DNA from: Haematococcus lacustris
Taxonomy: Eukaryota > Chlorophyta > Chlorophyceae > Chlamydomonadales > Haematococcaceae
Direction of reading: 5' to 3'
Assembly (NCBI GenBank): GCA_030144725.1
Contig: JASKMD010000003.1
Location: forward strand, 21,533,501-21,597,500
Length of the DNA stretch: 64,000 nucleotides
Every line of letters starts with the position of its first letter. Position 1 is the stretch's first letter. Under the pieces are notes generated by a model, which was given only the letters and a program-made list of their open reading frames with translations, searched no databases and was not told the DNA's origin. Below are positions 1-10,835 of this stretch, one piece after another. The translations under genes were made by a program, and so were the position numbers.

Positions 1-270
1 CCCCAGCACCAAGCTGTATGGCCCGGCGGGCGACGTCGTCGAATAGTGCAACAGGCAGATCCGGCAGGGAGATGCCAGGAAGAGGCCCAAGTGTTGTTGA
101 AGGCACCTCGACGGGCACGCCGTCGACGGATGCATCGCTGTGCCTGCGCCGCATTTTCATGGCTGGTAAGATGGGCTTGCCAAGCACAGAGCCGCGGAGG
201 ACGAGCTCATCCAATATCACATTTGCATACCGCGACTTCTCCGCAGCATTCACATGCGAATGAAGCTGAA
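1..270 (-). CDS. partial exon of an unidentified protein-coding gene, running off the left edge
   Basis: On the minus strand one frame is open from base 270 to base 1 (about 89 codons) and starts just after an acceptor-like CCTGGCAG. The translation looks like ordinary protein, with segments such as AAEKSRYANVILDELVLRG, a basic MKMRRRH stretch and the end LPVALFDDVARRAIQLGAG. Both overlapping plus-strand frames are Ser/Thr/Arg-rich and look like shadows. I do not recognise the family. The alternative is a decayed exon or chance ORF in GC-rich DNA. Confidence 0.4.
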
Positions 271-546
271 CTGCCAGGCCCCTAGCTCCAGTCCTCCTCA
301 CCTAGGTCAACCAATGCAGCGCTGACCTGATCTTGAGGTTGGAGGCAGATGGGAGCGTCGATTCCATTTCAAGCGAACCACACTGTGTGGTCCACACAGC
401 GGCAACAAGCTATGGCACCCTTAGGTCGAGGTTTGTTGTACCCTAATATTTGTTGCACCCTAGTAGGACACAGGCAAGATAGAGCAGGGAGCACCAGCCG
501 GAGTGCAGCTGCAACAACAGGGCTGGCCTGCCCCGCCCCTGCCTGG

Positions 547-1525
547 CCAGGGAGCAGCAGCCAAGGGGCCCTCCCTCAACACACCTGCCTCTGCTTCCAT
601 CATCAGCACATCTGCTTCTGTCATCACCGGTAGCAAGGCAGCTGTCCAAGCCAGGCTCTTTACTCCGTTTGCTTGCTGTTCCTGCCCACCTCTGTAGGAC
701 AGAGTCTTGCTGCTGGGCATGCCGCCCCTGGCATCAACCTGGTAGCCAACAAGGCGCGTGAGATGTTTGGCGGCATGGCGGACCCGTGTTTCAAGCCATC
801 CCTGTTCGCCCGCTTCGCCCAGGTGCTAACCCACCCTAACCCCAATTTTCCCTTTGCACAGCTTCAGCTCAACAGCCTACAAGCAGCTGCATGTGCATGT
901 GCAGGATTAGAGTTAAGGTCAGGGTTAGGGCCAGGGTCCCTCCCCTTACCCAAGGGTCGTTGTAAGTGCCCCCCTGTGCCACCACAGGCTGTTGGGATGG
1001 TCTGTTGCGCAGGACTCAGACGGTTACATCTCCGCCACCTTGTTTGCGGCCCACCTGATCATGCGGGCTCACATGCAAGCGCTGGTACGCAGCCATGCCT
1101 GCTGCGGTCAGCCTTTTGCAGGCCAGGGCTGACCCTGACCCTAGCCCTGACCCATTGTGGAGTCACAGCGTGCGGGTGCAGGGAGCAGCAGCCAAGGGGC
1201 CCTCCCTCCCACACCTGCCTCTGCTTGTCATCAGCACACCTGCTTCTGTCATCAGCTGAGCAACATCATCCTGCCAGTAGCAAGGCAGCTGTCCAAACCT
1301 GCGCTTGCCCACCTCTGTAGGACAGCGCCTTGCTGCTAGGCATGCCGCTCCTGGCAGCGCCCAACAAGGCACGTGAGATGTTTGGCAGCACAGGCTGTTT
1401 GGATGGTCTGCTGAGCAGGACTCAGACGGCTGCATCACTGCCAACTTGTTTGCGGCGCACCTGAGCATGCGGGCTCACTTGCAAGCGCTAGTGCGCAACC
1501 ATGCCTGCTGCAGTCTGCCTGGTAC
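547..1525 (+). repeat. direct duplication containing a 72-bp exon of the PP2A-like gene
   Basis: The segment from about 547 (GGGAGCAGCAGCCAAGGGGC) recurs at about 1178, and the segment from about 981 recurs from about 1391. The second copy has lost much of the intron and the 3' part of the first exon. It is followed by a CCTGAC array that is short in copy one (about 1126-1150) and hugely expanded in copy two. Both copies are followed by the same sequence around TGTGGAGTCACAG (about 1156 and 2255), so the duplication unit included the array. The two copies are clearly diverged. Confidence 0.7.
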
Positions 1526-3926
1526 GTGACCCTGACCCTGACCCTGACCCTGACCCTGACCCTGACCCTGACCCTGACCGTGACCCTGACCCTGACCCTG
1601 ACCCTGACCCTGACCCTGACCCTGACCCTGACCCTGACCCTGACCCTGACCCTGACCCTGACCCTGACCCTGACCCTGACCCTGACCCTGACCCTGACCC
1701 TGACCCTGACCCTGACCCTGACCCTGACCCTGACCCTGACCCTGACCCTGACCCTGACCCTGACCCTGACCCTGACCCTGACCCTGACCCTGACCCTGAC
1801 CCTGACCCTGACCCTGACCCTGACCCTGACCCTGACCCTGACCCTGACCCTGACCCTGACCCTGACCCTGACCCTGACCCTGACCCTGACCCTGACCCTG
1901 ACCCTGACCCTGACCCTGACCCTGACCCTGACCCTGACCCTGACCCTGACCCTGACCCTGACCCTGACCCTGACCCTGACCCTGACCCTGACCCTGACCC
2001 TGACCCTGACCCTGACCCTGACCCTGACCCTGACCCTGACCCTGACCCTGACCCTGACCCTGACCCTGACCCTGACCCTGACCCTGACCCTGACCCTGAC
2101 CCTGACCCTGACCCTGACCCTGACCCTGACCCTGACCCTGACCCTGACCCTGACCCTGACCCTGACCCTGACCCTGACCCTGACCCTGACCCTGACCCTG
2201 ACCCTGACCCTGACCCTGACCCTGACCCTGACCCTGACCCTGACCCTGACCCACTGTGGAGTCACAGTGTGCGTGGCAGCAGCTGTGCCCTGGGTGGGCT
2301 CAGTGGTGTCAGTGTACTCAGTGCTGCAGTGAGCGGGGCAGCAGCTGGGCCCAGGCGTAAGGCTGGGGTGCCTGTGAGCCTTGCCCTCTTTCCAATACCC
2401 CTCAAACCCTTTGAGCCTCCTTAAACGTTGAGCCCCTCTCCCCTCCCCGCCCCTGCTGCAGCGCATCCAGCTGTCCAGCTTTGATGAGGGGGACACGGGC
2501 TGCCTGAAGGAGCAGCAGCTGGGGGAGTTCCTGCGCACCCAGGCCATGGAGCTGGAGCTGCTGGAGGACATGCAGGTGCAGGGGCCTACACCGCCAGCCA
2601 TCAGCGCAGGCAGTGGGTCAGGCAGTGTGACAGCATCGCACAAGTGGGTGGTGGGTGGGTTGGTGGGAGGTGGGTCTGTCCTCACCGCTACCAGCAGCTG
2701 TGTGTGTTCAGGTACATGTGTTCATGTGTGTTCATGTGCGTCCTCATGGTGCTGAGCATCAGCCGTCATTCCTCCAACACTACTGCAACACCGCTGCACG
2801 CAAGATCGTGTTGTTCCATGGCAGGAACGGTAGTGTCAAGATCAAGGAGCAGGCAGGCAGGCAGGCAGCCATCATCAGCATCATCCTCACATACAAAGCC
2901 AATAGCCATCATCATAATGACAGTGAGCCAAACTAGACAATGAGCCAGAAGGAGCAGGTGGGGACTGCGGGTGGCCCAGGCCCTCCACACCTCACCTTCG
3001 CCGCCTGCTGCCAGCAGCTGTGAGGGGCAGTGACGGCTGCACTGTACAGCCTGCAGGCTGAGGGATGTGGTGTGGTGTGATGTGGTGTGATGTGGTGTGG
3101 TGTGCACGCAGGGTTTTGTCACCTCAGCGGAGATCTACACCTTCTTCGCGGAGGTCCATGTTATGTGGGTCAACATGGGCGAGTATGCAGACCTCGCAAT
3201 CTACGACGTGGTGGACGAGATTCTGGACATGGTTGGTCCAGGGGCATGGAGGGGCTGCCCTGCCCACCCTCAGCTCATGTTTCACCATGGACCCCTGGAG
3301 TCATGCCGTGTGCCTGCCGTTGCTGCTACTGCTGCTGCTACTGCAGCGTGTGGTGGTGATTATGGTGGTGGCAGTGATAGCTTCAAATGCATTCAGCGAG
3401 GGGTATAGGTCTATAGAGGAGGGAATAGGCCTGCAGGGGAGGGCCTGTAGGGAAGGGAGTTGGCTGAGGGCGGTGCGGCCTCATACAGCTGCATCAACCT
3501 GGGGACCCGGGGCAATGGCCCCATCGTCCTCACTGCCTGACATGTGCCCTTGGAATGACAACAAGGGCCTTGCTGCCTAAGATGGGCGTGGGCAGTGCAA
3601 GGCCATGCCTGGAGAGCAGCAGCACCAGAGCTGGGTCAGTCAGTGCCTGATGAGACCACACTGCATGGCGACCACTAGGGTATGGCAACCACTAGCACTG
3701 TCCCAAGTACAGCTGCTCACATTCTACACTGCTGCACATGCCATAGCCCCAACCCTGCTGGCTGAGCTGTTTGTGTTGTAAGGTGCCCCTGCTGGCTGCG
3801 CTTCAGGTAAAGCCCAAGACGGTCACACTTATCACGGCAGAGGACCTGGAGGTCAGCGGCATGAGTGGCATCTCCTTCTCCATGCTGGCAGACGTCAAGC
3901 TCTTCCACAACTACAACTACCGGGAG
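698..3926 (+). CDS. protein phosphatase 2A B''-type (TON2/FASS/PPP2R3C-like) regulatory subunit, partial gene
   Basis: Six exon-like blocks with GT/AG borders are visible: 698-822, 1013-1084, 2462-2575, about 2763-2870, 3112-3231 and 3807-3926. The internal ones are phase 0. They read FARFAQ/DSDGYISATLFAAH, an EF-hand-like block RIQLSSFDEGDTGCLKEQQL, PSFLQHYCNTAARKIVLF, GFVTSAEIYTFF..GEYADLAIYDVVDEILDM and ITAEDLEVSG..LADVKLFHNYNYRE. These match in order the conserved core of B'' subunits, which bring PP2A to substrates and, for TON2, organise cortical microtubules. The first exon and the C-terminus past NYNYRE are not found. The 2763 exon has no clear donor and runs into a GGCA tract, so the gene may be decaying. 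The family call rests on motif memory, not a search. Confidence 0.55.
1419..1490 (+). other. duplicate 72-bp exon, candidate mutually exclusive exon
   Basis: This block is bounded by GAGCAG and a GTGCGC donor, is 72 bp long, phase 0 at both ends, and reads DSDGCITANLFAAHLSMRAH. It parallels DSDGYISATLFAAHLIMRAH at 1013-1084. Base changes between the copies are compatible with an intact frame. The upstream exon of this copy is fused and frame-shifted, so it would need to be spliced from the exon ending at 822. It may equally be a dead relic. Confidence 0.45.
1528..2252. repeat. CCTGAC hexamer array, about 120 copies
   Basis: The array is nearly perfect for about 725 bp, with one variant near 1575 (ACCGTGAC). 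It lies in the presumed intron between the duplicated exon and the exon at 2462. Long repetitive frames (DP, TL, RV, GQ dipeptides) exist here in several registers, as expected of a stop-free hexamer. They are not evidence of coding. Confidence 0.95.
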
Positions 3927-4179
3927 GTGGGACCATTGCAGCAGCAGCCTCAGCGCAGGCTGGCTAGGGTCACCTCACATGGTCAGGCCAGGCCAGCACT
4001 GCTGCCCCAGTCCCAACCTGGCTGCTAGGCTTGCTGCCAGACCCCTGCTGCCCTCCAGCCAGGCGCTGTGCCTGCCCTGCTGCCTGGCTGGGTGGATGTG
4101 GGCATCAGGAGTCCTAGACATGGTGCCAAGCTGTGTGCTCACACCTACACCTACACCTGCATGCCACCCAGTCTGCCTT

Positions 4180-4440
4180 ATTAGATAACCTAAGTTACCT
4201 GGATGGTAACCTATTGAGCTGTCGAAGCTGGCGTTATCTCCAGGCGTGCAGCCTGGCCTTGCGTGCCTTGTTGTGTGCTGTCTTTGTGCCTGCTGAACTT
4301 CGACCACCAGGAGGAAAGCTAAGGGCCAGGCGCAAGGCCACCAGGTGTTGTGCAGCATGATTATTATCATGTCCTGATTAGCAGGCTGGATGGTGATGCT
4401 TGCATGGTGTCCTCTGTATGGCGGTTGCCGCGTGCAGGGC
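4180..4440 (+). repeat. dispersed repeat family, copy 1
   Basis: The stretch around CTCCAGGCGTGCAGCCTGGC, CGTGCCTTGTTGTGT, CCACCAGGTG and GGTGATGCTTGCATGGTGTC matches 27160-27375 in the same orientation with moderate divergence. It has no coding content that I recognise. The rest of 3927-4887 (after the last PP2A-like exon) shows no gene. Confidence 0.65.
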
Positions 4441-4887
4441 TGCTGGCACCTGGAGATCGCACTTGGAGCGGGACAGGACAGGATGCGCATGTTTAACTGT
4501 ATAAGGCCTCGACTGGCTGGGTCATTGGCTGTCTGTTGTGCTGTTGATGTCATTATGTTGTGGCGTGGTCCAGCAATAGGGGCTGGGACCACAGCGGCAG
4601 CTGGGGCTGGGGCAGCAGCGTCTTGCAGGCCGTGCTTTCGTGATATGCATGGGACTCTCATGATGCTAGAGTAGTGCCCCAGTGATGCTTGTATGCATGG
4701 TGCTTGACTACCCTAGCTACTGCCAGGCTGGCCTGACCATTGCTGTGTGGGACCACACTGCTCGTCCTGGTCTGGCTGCTGGGTTGACTGTTGACTGAAT
4801 GACACGCATCTGTTGCATCCAGTCACGTCCTGCCTGATGTGACTAGGCTCTGTCTCACACTCAGCTCATGGCGTTCCACCTTGTATT

Positions 4888-5430
4888 CACTCGTGCAAAT
4901 TAAGGCCTGGCTGGCTTGAAAAACCTGAGAGTTGAGGTCTGAGACTTGGTATGTGGGCTGCTGTGACCTAGGGGATGACAAGACTCTCTTGGGCCAAAGT
5001 GTAATTCTCACTCGGTGTCGAGTTGCTGGGCCAGGTATGGGGCTGAGACCCTGATTTTGGCTAAGGGAGTTGGCACCGTGTGACCAAAGTGACTTTTCAT
5101 GAAATGTGAGTATGAGAGGTTGTGGAGGGTGGTTACAGCTGCCCAACCTAGTAGGTTGCATGCAAAAAGTCTCAGCCAGTGATGAGCTATGGCCCGTGTC
5201 ATAGGACCCTGCACCGGGTCCTAGCGTCACCATGGTCGTAGGACCCTGTACCGGGTCCAGTGTACCCTGTGAGTGTTGATATTATAATCTTGCTTTGCAT
5301 CCCTATGTGATAGAACCCAATTAGGATCCCTACATACCAGGTTGTTGGTCCTGTTGACCCCGTTTGGATGCTTTTGACCATGTGTGCCTGGACCCTGTAC
5401 AGGGTCCTACGATGAGTGCCTTTCCACACA
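4888..5430 (+). repeat. CACTCG-terminated repeat B, copy 1
   Basis: This block starts CACTCGTGCAAATTAAGGCC and is nearly identical to 18324-18868. It includes palindromic stretches such as GGACCCTGTACAGGGTCC near 5391, and ends by merging into the GGGTCCTG minisatellite. The first 20 bases closely resemble the terminus of the elements at 25325, 26780 and 42860, which suggests a transposon end. No gene is seen in it. Confidence 0.8.
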
Positions 5431-5431
5431 G

Positions 5432-7165
5432 GGTCCTGGCACCTCACCACAGGGTTCTGGTACCACAGGGTCCTGGCACCACACCACAGGGTCCTGCTGC
5501 ACACCTACAGGGTCCAGGCCCACAGGGTCCTGGCACCTCACCACAGGGTCCAGACACCACCGGGTCCTGGCACCTCACCACAGGGTCCTGCTGCACACCT
5601 ACAGGGTCCTGGCACACAGGGTCCTGGCACCTCACCACAGGGTCCTGCTGCACACCCACAGGGTTCTGGCACACAGGGTCCTGCGACGTTCATCTACAGG
5701 GTCCTGCCGCACGCCTGCAGGGTCCTGCGACGATTGGCTACAGGGTCCTGCCGCACTCCTACAGGGTCCTGCGACACACGGCTACAGGGTCCTGCCGCAC
5801 GCCTACAGGGTCCTGCGACCCACGTCTACAGGGTTCTGCCGCACGCCTACAGGGTCCTGCGACACATGTCTACAGGGTTCTGCGACGTTTAACTACAGGG
5901 TTCTGCCGCACGCCTACAGGGTTCTGCGACGTTTAACTACAGGGTTCTGCCGCACGCCTACAGGGTCCTGCGACGTTTGGCTACAGGGTTCTGCCGCACG
6001 CCTACAGGGTCCTGCGACACACGGCTACAGGGTCCTGCCGCACGCCTACAGGGTCCTGCGACACACGGCTACAGGGTTCTGCCGCACGCCTACAGGGTCC
6101 TGCGACGTTTGGCTACAGGGTCCTGCCGCACGCCTACAGGGTCCTGCGACACACGCCTACAGGGGTCTGCCGCACGACTACAGGGTCCTGCGACACACGG
6201 CTACAGGGTTCTGCCGCACGCCTACAGGGTCCTGCGACACACGGCTACAGGTTCCTGGCGCACGCCTTCAGGGTCTTGCGACACACGGCTACAGGGTTCT
6301 GCCGCACGCCTACAGGGTCCTGCGACGTTTGGCTACAGGGTTCTGCCGCACGGCTACAGGGTCCTGCTACACACGCCTACAGGGTTCTGCCGCACGTCAA
6401 CAGGGTCCTGCGACACACGCCTACAGGGTTATGCCGCACGCCTACAGGGTCCTGCGACGTTTGGCTACAGGGTTCTGCCGCACGTCTACAGGGTCCTGCG
6501 ACGTTTGGCTACAGGGTTCTGCCGCACGTCAACAGGGTCCTGCGACACACGCCTACAGGGTTATGCCGCACGACTACAGGGTCCTGCGACACACGGCTAC
6601 AGGGTTCTGCCGCACGTCTACAGGGTCCTGCGACACACGGCTACAGGGTTCTGCCGCACGCCTACAGGGTCCTGCTGCACACGTCTACAGGGTTCTGCCG
6701 CTCGCCTACAGGGTCCTGCGACACACGCCTACAGGGTTCTGCCGCACGCCTACAGGGTCCTGCTGCACACGTCTACAGGGTTCTGCCGCACGCCTACAGG
6801 GTCCTGCGACACACGGCTACAGGGTTCTGCCGCACGCCTACAGGGTCCTGCGACACACGGCTACAGGGTTCTGCCGCACGTCTACAGGGTCCTGCGACAT
6901 TTGCTTACAGGGTCTTGCCGCACGGCTACAGGGTCCTGGCACCACAGGGTCCTGGCTCCTCACCACAGGGTCCTGCTGCACACCTACAGGGTTTTGGCAC
7001 CTCACCACAGGGTCCTGGCACCACAGGGTCCTGGCACCTCACCACAGGGTCCTGGCACCATACCACAGGGTCCTGGCACCACACCACAGGGTCTTGCTGC
7101 ACACCTACAGGGTCCTGTCTCCACACCGCAGAGTCTTGGTCCACAGGGCCCTGGCACCATACCAG
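5432..7165 (+). repeat. GGGTCCTG-core minisatellite array
   Basis: Tandem copies of an ACAGGGTYCTG core. The outer parts (5432-5690 and about 6925-7165) carry spacers such as GCACCTCACC. The centre is a 44-bp dimer alternating GCGACACACGGCT and GCCGCACGCCT spacers. Three registers stay open for hundreds of codons because the unit lacks stops, so I do not call a protein. The array follows repeat B exactly as the array at 18866 follows the second B copy. Confidence 0.9.
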
Positions 7166-7216
7166 ACCCTCTGCTGTAGTTCAACCCCAGGTTGCTGTCC
7201 ATGCATTGTCAAACGT

Positions 7217-10200
7217 TCAAATACGCTGATCAGGCCTGTATGGCTCTGAGATTCTGACCCACTGGCCTGCCATGCCGCGCCTGTTCCAGTCTGCCATCTT
7301 GGGCCCAAAGCCCTCATCCTGGATGGGCTGAAACAACCCATGGTACAAGTCCCCCAGCTCAGAGGTGTTCATGGTGGTGTTGTCAGCCACTGTGTCAGGC
7401 CGGCCAAAGCCATACAGCCTGGCGCAGCACGAGCCAGCCACCCCCACGTTGCCAGCATGCACTGTGTTGCCTCGGAACAACACCAGCTGCCCAGCCTTCA
7501 CCAGGACCTCTGTGCCCAGTTGATGACGCAAGGCCAGGGCCAGGGCATCCATGTCCTCCTCTTCCACCACTTGCTTCTGACCATCAGCCGTCCGCCGGCA
7601 ATGGGCTGCAGCCAACCGGGACAGTTTGTGGCTGCCCATGTAGGCAACCAGGGGGAAGTCCTGGAGAGCCAGCAGGAACACCAGGCCGTCATCCATCCCT
7701 GGTCCAACAGGGAGGAAGTCGGTGTGGGGAGCCTGGGCCTGAGCCAGCTGCTCGGCCAGTGTAGTCACCAACTTCCCCGTCCTGGTCAGGCGACGCTGCC
7801 AGGTGGGGTCAGTGATGATGGAAGCTAGGGCGTTCAGGGGGCGGCCCAGCAGCTGCCTCAGCACCGGCTGCAGGAGGGTGAGGTACCGCGTCAACACCTT
7901 CTTGGCCTCATCCACCTGCAAACACACCCAAAGTGCTGTCTATTGTGCTTCATGCAGCCCTGAATCTTGGTAAGTTAGGAAATGCTTCTGCAGCAATGGC
8001 TATGTACTACTGTTGTGGCTTGTGTCATCTGCTGCACACCTTAATCTATCTGTCTCTTACCTCCTTCTTCTTCTCTTCTGTCAGCGCGTTGTACACAGCC
8101 GCGTTGTACTTGTCTGTCAACAGCGTTAGGGTGGTGTCTAGGTCGCCACTGCTGTTCTTGTCCGACTTGGCCAACACCACCTGCACCCTCTGGCCAGTGC
8201 CATACTGTGTCTTGCTGTTGGCATTGACTGAGCTGAACACCATGCGGTTATAGACCCTGGTGATCAAGATGCTGGCCGCAACCACCGCTGCCATATCTAT
8301 GGCTAGCTGGGGCAGCTGGAAGATGGTCAGGCCATTAGCTAGAGCTGCTAGGCGACACTGCTCTAGCTCATGAGGCTGGTAGACATCCCCTGTGTATGGC
8401 AGCAAGGTGGGCAGCTGATACACCATTCCCTGCGTGCAAGGTAGCAATGCACGGCATGCTCACAAGTACCCGTCACTATCAATTCATATCAGCTAGTTAT
8501 GCCACTCGTACCTGTTTATTCTTGGGGAACCGCACTGCTCCTCCATGCAGCAGGGTGCCTCCTGTGCTTGCCTGCAAACACAATCCACACATATCCTACT
8601 GAGCCATAGCTGGAGTCAGTTAAACCGTGCTCTAGGTTAATGAAACCCTGCACCATGTAGCTGAAACCCTGCACAAGGTCAACGTAACCTTGCACAAGGT
8701 TTAAACCTGTTGTAGGCTGTTTGTAGCTGATCACCTGCTCTCCTGACTGGCCACTTCCAGTCAGGGCTGTGTTTGCCAACACTTGGAGCCTCCTTCTGCC
8801 CACCAGCTCATCCTACATTCAGTGGGTCGTTTACAAGTTGGGAATGCTGTTATGCCTCTTTGGCAGCTTGGGTCTCACCTCCAATCTGTTGACTGTGTCC
8901 TGCACGGTGTCCACCTTCTGAATCAGGTACTGTACGAGGGCCTGCAATGGCAAATGAAGCAATGGGAATCTGAGCCACTGTCACAATGCTTTATGATGCT
9001 GTCTTGCTCCTATGTGCTGTAATGTTGTGATCCTACCTGATCCTCGGCAAGCCTCGGCCTCTTGGATGATGAGGGACCAGCAACCTCCCCTCCAGGCTGC
9101 TGCTGCTCCTCTTCAGTCACCTGTCGCTGGTCCTGCTGCTGATGCTGGTGCTGCTGCCAACCTGCTGCTGTGCCTGTCGCCCGGGTGCTGGTGCCCACCT
9201 GTGCCCACTGCCCTCTGCGTGTCTGGCGGTGGGGCTGCACTGGCGGATGGTGCTGATGCTGCCCTCCTGCTGCTGGTGTAGGCAACAGGGGAATGGAGGG
9301 GGCAAGGCTGAGTTGCACACGTGCTGCTGGTGCACGCCGCATGACAGGTGAGGGGGCAGGGCTCCGCTGCACACCTGCAGGCAGGGCAGTTCCTAGGCCT
9401 GTGGTGGGGGCCTTCAACCTAGGTACACCCGCTGTTGGTGTGGCGGGGGACTGTCGCACAACCGCTGCTGAGGCTGGCTGTTGGACAGTGGATGGGGCTG
9501 GGTGCTGCTGCACACCTGCTTCTGGGGCTGGCTGTGGGGCAGGTGAGGGGGCAGGGGGCTGCTGCACTCCTGCTGCTGGGGATGGCTGGGGGGCAGGTGA
9601 GGGGGCAGGGGGCTGCTGCACTCCTGCTGCTGGGGCTGGATGGGGGGCAGGGGGGGGGGCAGGGGGCTGCTGCACTCCTGCTGCTGGGGCTGGATGGGGG
9701 GCAGGGGGGGGGGGCAGGGGGCTGCTGCACTCCTGCTGCTGGGGCTGGATGGGGGGCAGGGGGGGGGGGCAGGGGGCTGCTGCACACTTGCTGCTGGGGC
9801 TGGCTGTGGGGCAGGGGTGGTTGCAAGTGAGGGAAGGGTAGGGGGCTCTGTTCTCAACACAAATTCCGCCAAAGTAGCACACTCCTTTCTACCCTGCACT
9901 TCACATAGGTACACATAATCTGTGTCTCCTTGACTCTTCATCTCCGCATCTGCACATGATAGTTAACAGAAACATGAATGCATGGATACCTTGACGGCCT
10001 GCTGGCAACTAGTCAGCCAACTAACTCATCACCTCGCTTGTATGTGTCCCACAAGCTAGCGAACGGCTTTAACCCCTCAGGGGGACTGGCTTCTTGTATG
10101 CCTTTGAAATGGTGGTTGAAGTAGGCGAAGTACTTGTTCCACTTGAGCAGTTTTGGGGAACCTGGTTGGGGGTACTTCTGTGCAACCAGTTTCCAGGTCC

Positions 10201-10554
10201 TGTATTGCAAACAAGGCACACACTTGGGCACGTCCTCATGAGCATTGGGGTGCATTGGCACTCACCTGTCCACTATCGCCTCTGTGTTACTCTGTGTGGC
10301 CATATCACAGGGCACAACAGTTTTGGCCACGCAAAATCCACAACACACATCACGCCAGGGGTCATTGATGCTGGCCAGCCCAGTCGCATCCTACATGCAA
10401 GTAGCCATCGTAGATGAGTGTAGTGCTACCGATGTGGCGTGTTAGGCTAGATTTTGCTTTTTACCTGGTTGCGGGGGCCGCATCGCGCCAGGAAGTTAAT
10501 CATGTCTACGGCGACTTCTTCCAATGCCGCATTGCCTGCTGCTGCTGCTGCCAT
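7217..10554 (-). CDS. gene A: protein with a 2-oxoglutarate/Fe(II) oxygenase-like C-terminal domain
   Basis: Nine exons on the minus strand: 10554-10465, 10291-10266, 10199-10033, 9949-9037, 8941-8879, 8812-8735, 8571-8512, 8429-8061 and 7915-7217, about 820 residues. The ATG at 10554 opens MAAAAAGNAALEEV. A start at 10303 is the alternative. The N-terminal part has a W/K/Y-rich segment (TWKLVAQKYPQPGSPKLLKW), then a Pro-rich repeat and a nuclear-signal-like SKRPRLAE. Next come a coiled segment (LVQYLIQKVDTVQDTVNRLE) and a C-terminal domain with PHTDF (HxD), GNTVHAGN (distal His) and CARLYGF (Arg that could bind 2OG). This layout fits PhyH/2OG oxygenases. All junctions keep phase except exon 4 (9949-9037), which is one base off, most likely in its G-runs. 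Its place beside gene B and a transposase suggests a transposon cargo or accessory gene, but a host gene is possible. Confidence 0.65.
8636..8705. repeat. short degenerate CCCTGCAC-AGGT repeats in an intron of gene A
   Basis: Four spaced units of the form AACCCTGCACAAGGTCAACG lie within the intron between exons 8735 and 8571. The same motif recurs at about 10745-10812, downstream of gene B, and resembles a weakened form of the GGACCCTGTACAGGGTCC palindrome of the large arrays. Confidence 0.6.
9500..9810 (-). repeat. about 57-bp coding repeat with long G/C runs (Pro/Ala/Gln-rich linker of gene A)
   Basis: Five or so units read PAPAAGVQQPPAP on the minus strand, each separated by a run of 6-10 C. 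Unit lengths are not all multiples of three, so the register shifts from unit to unit in the given sequence. Flanking exon phases require a single consistent frame, so run length is either polymorphic or mis-assembled. Confidence 0.8.
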
Positions 10555-10744
10555 TGTGCGTAGTCCTGATAGTGTGCGCGTGGCCGCAATGGACTTTCAA
10601 ACTCTAGTCTGATGGCATGTGATCAATAATGCTGCAAGCCACGGGCATGGTGATATGCACAGCTTGCCTTATCCCAGTGTTCAGTTTGTCGCGTGTTAGG
10701 CCTCGTTTAGGTATATGTCAACACCTTCTAGTGCACTTTACAGG

Positions 10745-10812
10745 GGTCACTGAAACCCTGCACACGGTCAGCTTAACCCTGCACTAGGTCATCAAAACCC
10801 TGTGCAAGGTTT
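10745..10812. repeat. short degenerate CCCTGCAC-AGGT repeats between genes A and B
   Basis: Three units of about 22 bp (AACCCTGCACACGGTCAGCTT and variants) sit in the short gap between the start of gene A (10554) and the stop of gene B (10836). They match the intronic units at 8636. Nothing else is visible in this gap. Confidence 0.6.
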
Positions 10813-10835
10813 GTCCATGAACCTCTAGCATTTCA

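Noticed and set aside
1435..2685. Long ORFs of DP, TL, RV or GQ dipeptides across the CCTGAC array
   Set aside because: A stop-free hexamer opens several frames on both strands. The composition is fully explained by the array.
5384..7249. 621-codon ORF and its companions in the GGGTCCTG array
   Set aside because: The same repeat is open in three registers, unit lengths vary freely, and there is no splice partner or non-repetitive domain.
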